NCBI GenBank assembly: GCA_964385635.1
Contig: CAYLPU010000053.1
Location: 1-33,792, forward strand
DNA length: 33,792 bases
Source of the DNA: CAYLPU01 sp964385635
Lineage (GTDB): Bacteria; Chloroflexota; Anaerolineae; B4-G1
Direction of reading: 5' to 3'
The notes under the pieces are model-generated. The model was not told the origin of the DNA. It worked only from the letters and a program-made list of their open reading frames with translations, and made no database searches. This document shows positions 10,001 through 15,692 of this stretch, in pieces; the stretch's first letter is position 1, and each line of letters starts with the position of its first letter. Both the position numbers and the translations under genes were made by a program.

Positions 10001-10119
10001 GCGCTGGGCGGGGGCGGAGTGTAGGGGGGTGGGGTGGGTTCGAGTCCACAACAGGCCCCCAGCAACATGCTGAGTAATGTGGTCAGCGCCACGGTCTTGT
10101 AGAGAGATTGTTTTGTCAT
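4012..10119 (-). CDS. Bacterial alpha-2-macroglobulin-like lipoprotein with thioester
   Basis: A 2035-aa exported protein. The chosen ATG at 10119 has a GAGGAG ribosome site 9 nt upstream. An in-frame GTG 45 nt earlier lies in a tandem repeat and is less likely. The signal peptide ends in a lipobox (LLGAC, Cys23), followed by a Pro-rich spacer. Four Ig-like Big_5-type repeats follow (each with variants of VFDRPMD and ending FRTV), then macroglobulin-type beta domains, a MEEMH-containing low-complexity segment that could be the bait region, the A2M-domain signature LPDNLTTW, and the thioester motif CTEQ near residue 1530 with a following helical thioester domain. In this family the Cys-Gln thioester covalently traps attacking proteases. 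Many proteobacterial relatives sit beside penicillin-binding protein 1C; none is present here. Near residue 1880 a heptamer repeat has been inserted in frame. Confidence 0.92.
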   Translation of the reverse strand: MTKQSLYKTVALTTLLSMLLGACCGLEPTPPPYTPPPPSAVPPVVIQRTPERGEELEPDGTIELVFDRPMDHASVEAALRLSPEARGDFEWTDGRTVQFKPTRDLKRDTEYQVTLGSEAKATDGNLLDGAYRFHFRTVGYLEVTQVIPAPDTEDLEAESTITVIFNRPVVPLTAISDPAYADLPQPLTLDPPTEGSGEWLNTSIYVFTPAEPLAGGTTYTARIAAGLADTSGGVMAEGYAWSFSTQPPQVVWVSPHEDAELMEVDTAVQVAFNMPVDCVSVTESFSLHTGPQSVPGTCECEDNRLTFTPGERLAFDTAYTARVDAGVQSAGGGRGMRDAYEWRFTTVPLPRILSTSPYDGQKDALPYTAFEITFNAPVDPTTVVPNLEMTPPLSPTQVYTYFNTWDNTFVLDFGAQPSTNYEVHIGPGIADPYGNTTGQEMTVDFRTADLQPWAQLDMPGMVGTYDAHQPAHALVGYLNTTRLNLSLYRLDLDEFLHAQQVWWEYQPPGNPIRQWSVPVEAPLNEIKHIPVNLVEGGGRLMPGIYLLDLSAPGVAYERWAQCKLLIVSEYNVTLKTAAGNRGYEPREDKMWAWVTDLATGRPASGLRLTAQDGDGASLGTATTDGDGLAHFALDGTYHDALYVVAQEPFALGGAGWGWSAGISPWDFGLEMDYGENTHRAHIYTDRPIYRPSQTVYFRGVLRAEDDVHYYLPERDEVQVRVYDAAGEEIYNQKLALDEFGTFHGELTLAEGAPLGEYGITTSFGDDTFHADFLVTAYRAPEFEVLVNSEKAELAAGQATHADVEVRYFFGGPVADADVEWHVLAARYRFEPTQFGRYDFTDEDNPWVCRWCWWWEPPTPDVVLSGSGTTDADGHLTVALPTSVMTGGQQLTIEATVYGKDGQAISGRASIVVHQGEFYIGLAPQQYVGEVNDELAVDVVTVDWEGERLPGQSLDVEVTRREWVNTFVEDESGGGTWEWETVDTLVLTGTLATGSHAEGVVTFTPAEGGSYRLVVSGRDRNERLVRSSTWVWVSGAEYISWRRENNDRLTLISDKSTYVPGETAEILIPSPFAGEQWAWITVERGGMLRQEVLRLESNSTVYRLPITADHAPNVYVSVVIVKGPDVVEPVATHKVGYLPLTVEPVEQQLHITLTPSLARSETGQNWQAEPGDTVSFDVEARNAGGEPVQAAFSLDLVDKAVLSLRPRQPDAILNAFYGQRWLSVLTSSGLAISVNRLLLEQMEEIEMLLAGPARELGMGGGEGIEAPMPTAMPEMATDEEEMHKAVSELPPGVQLREQFADTAFWDGTVVTDRAGHASVSITLPDNLTTWVFRSVGVTTDTQVGEETVDLLVTKPLLVRPVTPRFFVVGDRAQLAALVSNNTDQIALRPQTLDVAVTLHATGLALSEATNDEQTVSIPAGGEAKVTWWVEVEDVETVDVMMSAVADEYSDAARPRLTTGPEGTLLVYRYTAPEIVGTGGQLVGEETRTEVVALPPKYDDRQGELSIRLDPSLAAGMADGLTYLEHFPYECTEQTVSRFLPNVLTYRALRDLGLSDPELEAKLPDMVALGLSKLYQQQHADGGWGWWYESESNPHLTAYVVFALVKAQKAGFETRGDAIQRGLGYLESALVRARELQSHREANRQAFILYVMAEAGQTGRASEYTGDLYRRRDKLSHYGRAFLALALELIDQGDRRVATLLSDIQNAAILSATGAHWEEADYDWWAMNTDTRSTAVILDALTRIDPENALIPQVVRWLMVTRRDGIWETTQETAWALIALTDWMVVTGELAGEYDYTVWLNDDPLAEGSVTPGTIGDPVQLRVDVAELLISSDVANRLTVGRGPGEGRLYYTAHLKVYLPVEEIEPLNRGIIVARQYCRQMTNEQMTNDKPMRCEEVGKVGVGDVVEVRLTIIAPHDLYYVVVEDPLPAGAEAIDVSLETTSLLEQEPGLYRESENEIWHDFYHWWWRWYSRSEMRDDKVVLFADYLPAGTYEYTYTFRATLPGEYRVIPTTAQEFYFPEVFGRADGRLFTIGEVEW
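4456..4490. repeat. TTTGTCA heptamer repeat inside the macroglobulin gene
   Basis: Four to five tandem units of TTTGTCA (4456-4462, 4463-4469, 4470-4477 with one extra base, 4478-4484, partial to 4490). Read on the minus strand they encode QMTNEQMTND in frame, between two ordinary stretches of the protein. Confidence 0.85.
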
Positions 10120-10133
10120 CGGTTTATTCTCCT

Positions 10134-10168
10134 CACGTTTCACGTTTCGCGCATCACGTTTCACATCA
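10134..10168. repeat. CACGTTT heptamer repeat upstream of the macroglobulin gene
   Basis: Five units in exact 7-bp register: CACGTTT, CACGTTT, CGCGCAT, CACGTTT, CACATCA. The array lies between the predicted -10 box and the ribosome site of the minus-strand gene, so it would form much of its 5' leader. Confidence 0.8.
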
Positions 10169-10176
10169 GTATATCA
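10168..10176 (-). promoter_or_regulatory. Candidate extended -10 promoter of the macroglobulin gene
   Basis: Minus strand TGATATACT (10176-10168) is an extended -10 element (TGn followed by TATACT). No good -35 box was seen at the usual distance. Predicted start near 10161. Confidence 0.4.
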
Positions 10177-10299
10177 CAAGGTGCGCCATCGCGGTAGCGA
10201 CGCCGCGCCTGCTACTTAGACGCCGGGGCGGGGCCAAAGGTTCCAAAGCACAACAGTGAATTGGGAAGGGAACGGAGAGGAACTGGGGCTTGCCTGCTC

Positions 10300-10327
10300 T
10301 TGACATTCGGCGGTTTTCCCGTATACT
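10300..10327 (+). promoter_or_regulatory. Promoter of the ABC-importer operon
   Basis: Perfect TTGACA (10300-10305), 16-bp spacer, TATACT (10322-10327). Predicted start near 10334, leaving a leader of about 180 nt before the solute-binding protein gene. The leader contains an unusually long ribosome-site-like sequence at 10420-10430 (see findings). Confidence 0.6.
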
Positions 10328-10512
10328 ATTGGTCGTGTTGCAGACGTAGGCAGCCAGACTTATTGTGTGAGAGTGCTTGCTGGGGCGATGTCTTGTCCCC
10401 GAAAAGCCTGTCCACATGCGAAAGGAGGTGATGGCGCGGGATTCTACTCTGTTTCTTCCACTAACCCCAATTTTTGTGAAGCCGTTTCCAAAAAAGAAAA
10501 AGGAGGAGAAAG

Positions 10513-12303
10513 ATGAAACACCTGCGTGTTCTGAGTGCTATAGTGGCACTGATCCTGGTAGCCGGCCTGGTGGCGTCGTGTGCGCAACCGACCGAGGCAC
10601 CAGCGACTGAGGCACCGGCAATCGAGGCACCAGCGACCGAGGAGCCTGAGGAGCCTGAGGAGCCTGAGGAGCCCGAGGAGGCGGCCACGTTCGTCTTTGG
10701 CCGTGGTGGGGACTCAGTCCAACTGGATCCTGCCATCGTCACCGACGGCGAGTCGTTCCGCGTGACCGGCCAATGTTTGGAGCCCCTCTATCAGTACGAG
10801 CCTGGCTCCACCACGCCGATCCCGGCCCTGGCCACCGAGTGCACGTCCAATGAGGAAAGCACGGAGTGGACCTGCGCACTGCGCGAGGGGGTCAAGTTCC
10901 ACGATGGGACTGACTTCAACGCCGACGCCGTCGTCTTCAACTTTGAGCGTCAGCGCTTCACCGACCATGCCTACCACTTCGAGAGCCAGGTGTACGAGTA
11001 CTACGAGTACATGTGGGGTGGCTTTGACGACGCCAGCATGATCACCAGCGTCGAGAAGGTTGACGACTATACCGTCAAGTTCACCCTGGCCGAGCCGCTG
11101 GCTCCCTTCCTGGCCAATCTGGCCATGGACATATTCGCTATCTCCAGCCCGGCGGCCATGGAGGAATATGGCGAGGACTACGGCCTGCCCGTAGTGGGCT
11201 GCGTGGGCACCGGGCCGTTTGTGTTCGAGGAATGGGTGGAGGGTGACCACATCACGGTGGTGGCCAATGACGATTACTGGGGCGGCCGGCCCACCATTGA
11301 TGAGATCATCTGGCGGGTGATCCCCGATGACTCGGCTCGCTTCCTGGCCCTGAAGGCCGGCGACATCCACGCTCTGGAGCAGGCGGTAGTCGAGGACCTG
11401 GCTGTCGCCGAGGCTGATCCCGACCTGTACGTCCTGACCCGCCCGGCGCTGAACACCGGCTACCTGACGTTCAACTACATGATCGAGGAGTTCCAGGATG
11501 TCAAGGTCCGCGAGGCGCTCGCTCACGCCATCAATCGCCCGGGCCTGGTCGAGAACTTCTACGGCGCGTACGGCGAGGCAGCGACCAACTTCCTGCCGCC
11601 GCTGATCTGGGGCCACAACGACGCAGTCGAGGACTGGGCCTACGATCCAGACCTGTCGAAGCAACTCCTGGCCGATGCCGGCTTCCCCGATGGGCTGAGC
11701 GAGGTGACCATCGCGGAGGACCTCGTGGATGCGGAAGGTAACGCCGTGTACAGCGCCGGGGACAAGATCCCGCTCACGCTGTACTACATGCCGGTGACCC
11801 GCTTCTATTACCCCTCCCCCAAGGAGATCGGCGAGGCGATGGCGGCCGACCTGGCCAAAGCGGGCATCAACGCCACGCTTGAGCTGGCGGGCGACTGGCC
11901 GACCTACCTGGGCTTGCGACGCAATGGCCTGCTCGTTGGGCTGTACATGCTTGGGTGGGGTGGCGACAACGGTGACCCCGACAACTTCCACAACTACTTC
12001 TTTGGTTTTGCCACAGATGACCAGGTTGGGGAGCCTGAGGACTGGGTGAAGAGTCCTGAGAAGCGCGAGGGCTGGTACGCTAACACGGAAGTCGCTTACC
12101 TATGCTACCAGGCGGCTATCAAGCCCGACCAGGCCGAGCGTGAGGAGATGTATAAGCAGATCGAGCAATTGCTGCACGACGACGTTGCTCGCATCTGGAT
12201 CGCCCACAACAACACCCCCCTCATTTTCTCCAGCAAGGTCAGCGGCTACGTGACGCAGCCGGTCGGCGCTGACTACTACGAGGGGACGGTCCTGGAGCCC
12301 TAG
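10513..12303 (+). CDS. ABC-transporter solute-binding lipoprotein (SBP family 5)
   Basis: A 596-aa extracytoplasmic binding protein of the peptide/nickel/oligosaccharide family 5. It has a signal peptide with lipobox VASC (Cys23), so it is membrane-anchored. A Thr-Glu-Ala-Pro then Glu-Glu-Pro linker (about residues 26-56) tethers the binding domain. Family signatures include REGVKFHDG and FNADAVVFN near residue 130, and a central VREALAHAINR segment. The ATG at 10513 has a GGAGG ribosome site 6 nt upstream. It is followed on the same strand by two permease genes, which it would feed. The ligand cannot be deduced; a di- or oligopeptide is the default for the family. The acidic repeated linker is longer and more repetitive than usual. 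Confidence 0.93.
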   Translation: MKHLRVLSAIVALILVAGLVASCAQPTEAPATEAPAIEAPATEEPEEPEEPEEPEEAATFVFGRGGDSVQLDPAIVTDGESFRVTGQCLEPLYQYEPGSTTPIPALATECTSNEESTEWTCALREGVKFHDGTDFNADAVVFNFERQRFTDHAYHFESQVYEYYEYMWGGFDDASMITSVEKVDDYTVKFTLAEPLAPFLANLAMDIFAISSPAAMEEYGEDYGLPVVGCVGTGPFVFEEWVEGDHITVVANDDYWGGRPTIDEIIWRVIPDDSARFLALKAGDIHALEQAVVEDLAVAEADPDLYVLTRPALNTGYLTFNYMIEEFQDVKVREALAHAINRPGLVENFYGAYGEAATNFLPPLIWGHNDAVEDWAYDPDLSKQLLADAGFPDGLSEVTIAEDLVDAEGNAVYSAGDKIPLTLYYMPVTRFYYPSPKEIGEAMAADLAKAGINATLELAGDWPTYLGLRRNGLLVGLYMLGWGGDNGDPDNFHNYFFGFATDDQVGEPEDWVKSPEKREGWYANTEVAYLCYQAAIKPDQAEREEMYKQIEQLLHDDVARIWIAHNNTPLIFSSKVSGYVTQPVGADYYEGTVLEP

Positions 12304-12362
12304 CCTTTGCTTTGTCATCTGGGGCTACCTCACGACGGCTCACGAACGATGTGAACGTCACA

Positions 12363-12397
12363 CAGGGGGGCGGAATGTGGGTGTATCCGCCCCCCTG
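12363..12397 (+). promoter_or_regulatory. Intercistronic hairpin between binding protein and permease
   Basis: CAGGGGGGCGGA (12363-12374) and TCCGCCCCCCTG (12386-12397) form a perfect 12-bp stem with an 11-nt loop and no U-tract. It ends about 10 nt before the ribosome site of the next gene. In other importers such structures keep binding-protein mRNA more abundant than permease mRNA; the same role is inferred here. Confidence 0.7.
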
Positions 12398-12420
12398 CAT
12401 CCCTGGTAAGGAGGGAGCCC

Positions 12421-13473
12421 TTGACTCGATATCTCATCCGTCGGATCATCTCGGTGATTCCTACTCTGCTGGGTGTCACCTTCGTCATTTTTATGTTCTT
12501 GCGCCTCATCCCCGGCGATCCGGCCATCGCCATGTTGGGCGAGCACGCGGCCCAGGAAAACGTGGAGCGGATCCGCGAGCAACTCGGTCTGAATCGTCCT
12601 CTTTTTCTGGACAAGGAAGCTTTACAGCAGGGCGACGTCAGCGGATTCTTCGACAGCCAGTACCTTCGTTTTCTGGGGCGACTGCTCCAAGGCGACCTGG
12701 GCAACTCTATTCATCGCCGTATCCCGATTGCCGACCAACTGAAACTGCGCTTTCCGGCGACGGTTGAACTCGCGTTGTTGTCCATGTTGATCGCCATTTT
12801 TGTCGGCGTGCCGGTCGGCATCGCGTCGGCCGCGCGGCGTAATTCTCTGCTGGACAGCATCAGCATGGTCGGTTCCCTCATCGGTGTCTCCATGCCGATC
12901 TTCTGGCTGGGCCTGATGGAGATCATGCTCTTTGCCGTGATCCTGCAATGGTTTCCCAGCGGAGGTCGCCTGCATCACGCCATCGAAGTCAGGGCGGTGA
13001 CGAACCTGGTCCTTATAGATAGTATCATCGCCGGCAACGGAGAGGCGCTGGTGGACGCCCTGAAACACTTAGCCCTGCCCGCGCTGGCCCTGGCGACCAT
13101 TCCCACGGCCATCATCGCCCGCATGACGCGTTCCAGCATGTTGGACGTACTGCAGGAGGATTACATCCGTACCGCCCACGCCAAGGGACTGCAGGAGCGG
13201 GTGGTCCTCTTCCGCCATGCCCTCAAGAACGCCTTCCTTCCGATTGTCACCATCATTGGTCTCCAGTCGGGTAGTCTGCTGGCCGGTGCTGTCCTGACGG
13301 AAACCATCTTTGCCTGGCCTGGCATCGGCAAATGGGTGTACGATGCCATCCTGGGACGTGATTATCCTGTCGTCCAAGGCGGCACGTTGCTCATTACCTT
13401 TATCATTGTGTTCATCAACCTGCTAGTGGACTTGTCCTACGTCTTTCTGGATCCACGGATTCACTACGAGTGA
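12421..13473 (+). CDS. ABC-transporter permease, DppB/OppB type
   Basis: A 350-aa inner-membrane permease. The N-terminus TRYLIRRIISVIPTLLGVTF is the conserved first transmembrane segment of DppB-type permeases. The C-terminal half has the EAA loop (AHAKGLQE, then LKNAFLPI) that contacts the ATPase, and the family ending LDPRI. About six membrane segments are expected. The start is a TTG at 12421, chosen because an AAGGAGG ribosome site lies just upstream and no ATG fits the conserved N-terminus. The second permease starts 7 bp after its stop, indicating one operon. A roughly 30-aa insertion after QLGLNRPLF (residues 61-80) extends the periplasmic loop. Confidence 0.92.
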   Translation: MTRYLIRRIISVIPTLLGVTFVIFMFLRLIPGDPAIAMLGEHAAQENVERIREQLGLNRPLFLDKEALQQGDVSGFFDSQYLRFLGRLLQGDLGNSIHRRIPIADQLKLRFPATVELALLSMLIAIFVGVPVGIASAARRNSLLDSISMVGSLIGVSMPIFWLGLMEIMLFAVILQWFPSGGRLHHAIEVRAVTNLVLIDSIIAGNGEALVDALKHLALPALALATIPTAIIARMTRSSMLDVLQEDYIRTAHAKGLQERVVLFRHALKNAFLPIVTIIGLQSGSLLAGAVLTETIFAWPGIGKWVYDAILGRDYPVVQGGTLLITFIIVFINLLVDLSYVFLDPRIHYE

Positions 13474-13480
13474 GGATCGT

Positions 13481-14710
13481 ATGGCAGAAACGACACCGAA
13501 TGAGATTGGCTTGATTGATTTCGCCGTTCGGGAGTATCGGTCGCTGTGGGGGGATGCGTGGCGACGGCTGATCTCCAGCAATACAGCCCGGCTGGGGCTG
13601 GCGATCGTGGTTTTGTTTGTCCTGTCGGCTGTGCTGGCCCACTTCTTCTGGGAATACGACCCCAGAACTGACCTCGACTATTCTCTGAAACTCAAGCCGC
13701 CCAACCTCAGGCCCACCGAGGAGATCCAGTCTATCCACCCCTTCGGCACCGACAAGCTGGGACGTGACACCTTTCGCCGCGTGGTCCACGGAGGGTGGAA
13801 CTCACTGCGTGTTGGTGTGGTGGCCGTAGGCATCTCCCTGACAATCGGGGGTCTACTGGGCTTGCTGGCCGGATTCTACGAGAATATGCCACTCGGCCGG
13901 ACAGGTCGGGCCGTTCTTTTCGGCGTCGTCGGCCTCTGTCTGGGATCCTTGTCGGCCTGGATCGCCGGACAGCCCTTCCAGGCACTCCTGTTCTGTGCGC
14001 TGGGGGTCGCGGCAGTGTTCCTGGAGAATTTTCTGGCGGGCAAGCCCATTCGCGTGTTGCTCTTCGCTGGCGTGGGCCTCCTCCTCGGCGGCGGGCTAGC
14101 CTTGTTGGTCAGCCCTTACACCGCTGCTACGTGTGGGATTCTGGGTCTGTTCATCGGCTGGATGGTAGCCCTGCCGCTGGGCGGCCCGCTCGTTTCCAAT
14201 ATCATCATGCGCGCGATGGATATCATTCTGGCCTTCCCCGCGTACTTGCTTGCCATCGCGATCGTGGCTTTCCTGGGGCCGGGCCTGGACAAAGCCATGA
14301 TCGCCATCGGCTTCGTGGGCATCCCGCTGTACGCCCGCCTGGTGCGGTCCACGGTGCTTTCGGTGATCCAGAAAGAATATGTTCTGGCTGCACAGTCAGT
14401 GGGGTCGGGCCATGCACGCATCCTTTTCCGTCACATCGTGCCCAACACCCTGTCCTCGGTCATTGTCCAGGCGACCATGGGCCTGGCCAGCGCCATTATC
14501 TGGGCCGGCGCGCTTGGTTTCCTGGGATTGGGCGCCATACCTCCGGAACCGGAGTGGGGTGCTATGCTGGGTGACAGTTACAGGTTTCTGACCAGCGGTG
14601 CCTGGTGGGCGGTGCTGTTCCCCGGCCTGGCGATCATGCTGAGCGTATTGGGCTTCAACCTGCTGGGCGACGGCCTGCGCGACGCGCTGGACCCACGCCT
14701 CACCCATTGA
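13481..14710 (+). CDS. ABC-transporter permease, DppC/OppC type, with extra membrane segments
   Basis: A 409-aa permease, about 100 residues longer than typical DppC proteins. The N-terminal cytoplasmic tail, first membrane helix, FGTDKLGRDTFRR and the EAA loop (AAQSVGSGHARILFRHIVPN) are canonical, as is the C-terminal LGDGLRDALDPR. Between the GLLAGFYE segment and IIMRAMDIILAFP, which are normally nearly adjacent, lie about 100 extra residues (about 135-236). These are strongly hydrophobic and look like four more membrane helices. Reading frame and codon pattern are continuous, so this is not an artefact of a frameshift. Starts 7 bp after the DppB-type gene. No dppD/dppF-like ATPase gene follows, so energy must come from ATPases encoded elsewhere. 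Confidence 0.92.
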   Translation: MAETTPNEIGLIDFAVREYRSLWGDAWRRLISSNTARLGLAIVVLFVLSAVLAHFFWEYDPRTDLDYSLKLKPPNLRPTEEIQSIHPFGTDKLGRDTFRRVVHGGWNSLRVGVVAVGISLTIGGLLGLLAGFYENMPLGRTGRAVLFGVVGLCLGSLSAWIAGQPFQALLFCALGVAAVFLENFLAGKPIRVLLFAGVGLLLGGGLALLVSPYTAATCGILGLFIGWMVALPLGGPLVSNIIMRAMDIILAFPAYLLAIAIVAFLGPGLDKAMIAIGFVGIPLYARLVRSTVLSVIQKEYVLAAQSVGSGHARILFRHIVPNTLSSVIVQATMGLASAIIWAGALGFLGLGAIPPEPEWGAMLGDSYRFLTSGAWWAVLFPGLAIMLSVLGFNLLGDGLRDALDPRLTH

Positions 14711-14739
14711 TGCCGGCCTTGGTCATTGGGCGCATGCAA

Positions 14740-14762
14740 GACTTGGGGGAGCCCCACAAGTC
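14740..14762 (+). terminator. Possible terminator hairpin after the importer operon
   Basis: GACTTGGGG (14740-14748) pairs with CCCC-A-CAAGTC (14752-14762) with one bulged base and a very small loop. No U-tract follows. The next 25 bases (14768-14788) resemble half of the palindromic element at 17697-17730. Confidence 0.35.
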
Positions 14763-14813
14763 AAGAGCTCGGAGGTTTCCGTAAGGCCATTTTCAGGCTC
14801 GAATAGCCGCGAC

Positions 14814-14842
14814 TTGCTGAAAAGGGCCTGGATGGGTATAAT
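14814..14842 (+). promoter_or_regulatory. Promoter of the coiled-coil gene
   Basis: TTGCTG (14814-14819), 17-bp spacer, perfect TATAAT (14837-14842). Predicted start near 14849, about 33 nt before the ATG at 14882. Confidence 0.55.
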
Positions 14843-14881
14843 GGGTTTGTATGAGGTACTCAGCCTGCAGGTGTTGAAGTG

Positions 14882-15615
14882 ATGGAACAGTACTACGGAA
14901 TGACAGCCGAGACGTACCGGGCGGTAGTTGCGTTGGTGGACGACCGGATGAAGGCGGTGCAGGTCGTGCGCCAGGATTACGACCGGTTGGCAGAAGCGCA
15001 GGGTCGCGTCGAGGTGCGAATGGATCGGGTGGAAGCCGCGCTGCAACGGCTGGCTGAGGCGCAGGCCCGCACCGAGGAACGGCTGGAGCAACTGGCCGAG
15101 GCGCAACGGCGTACCGAGGAGCGGCTGGATGGTCTGATCCAGGTCGTGGCCGGCGTGCAGGACACCCTTGGAGCCATCAAGGGCCGCCAACTGGAACTCA
15201 CCTACCAGGAGCGAGCCGGAGCTTATTTTGGCCCCCCCCCCCTCCTACGACGTGTGCGTGCCATTTCTCCCACTGAGATCGAAGACGACCTGGAAGCCCA
15301 TCTCTCTGCGGAGGAGTTCCGTGACGTGTTGCTGCTGGATCTGCTAGGGGGTGGCCTCGTTACCTGCCTGATGCCCCCCAGGTCTGGCTGGCGGTCGAGG
15401 TCTCAGGGGTGATTGACCAGCACGATGTGGAGCGAGCCCAGCGGCGGGCCGGACACCTGAGCCAGGTGGGGTACGTGGCTCTGCCGGCGGTGGCAGGGGA
15501 ACGGGCCACTGAGGGGGCAGAGGCGATGGCCCAGAAGGAGGGGGTGCTGCTGGTTCTGGATGGCCAGACGTCCTTCTGGGAGCAGGCGCTGGAGCGGGTG
15601 TTGGCGGGGGAGTAA
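14882..15615 (+). pseudogene. Frameshifted coiled-coil protein of unknown function
   Basis: The first frame (ATG 14882, GTG 14879 also possible) encodes a long heptad-rich coiled coil with repeats of RLAEAQARTEERLEQ, then EAHLSAEEFRDVLLLDLL, and stops at 15412. The continuation lies in another frame from about 15346 to the TAA at 15615: RYLPDAPQVWLAVEVSG, DQHDVERAQRRA, and a C-terminus ending LERVLAGE. The break is at a GGGGG run (15347-15351); restoring one base would join the halves. An 11-C run at 15232-15242 upstream is a second error-prone tract. The VEVS-type strand followed by a helix faintly recalls PD-(D/E)XK nuclease-fold proteins, but this is weak. It may be a decayed gene, a phase-variable gene, or a homopolymer sequencing error. 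No function is assigned. Confidence 0.75.
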
Positions 15616-15651
15616 CCTGGTCAGGCACATGCGTCCTATGCCAGAGACCAC

Positions 15652-15684
15652 CGGCCCGGTCGGGACATATCCTCGACCGGGCCG
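15652..15684. terminator. Bidirectional terminator hairpin
   Basis: CGGCCCGGTCG (15652-15662) and CGACCGGGCCG (15674-15684) form a perfect 11-bp GC-rich stem with an 11-nt loop. It lies between two convergent genes and would serve both, although the U-tracts are poor. Confidence 0.65.
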
Positions 15685-15692
15685 ATGCTGTT

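Noticed and set aside
10431..10610. Short ORF starting beside the strong ribosome-site-like sequence in the importer leader.
   Set aside because: The spacing to the ATG is only about two bases and the peptide overlaps the lipoprotein gene out of frame with no known motif. Kept only as a finding about the leader.
10714..11991. A 425-codon minus-strand open frame inside the solute-binding protein gene.
   Set aside because: Shadow of a well-supported gene; no conserved motif.
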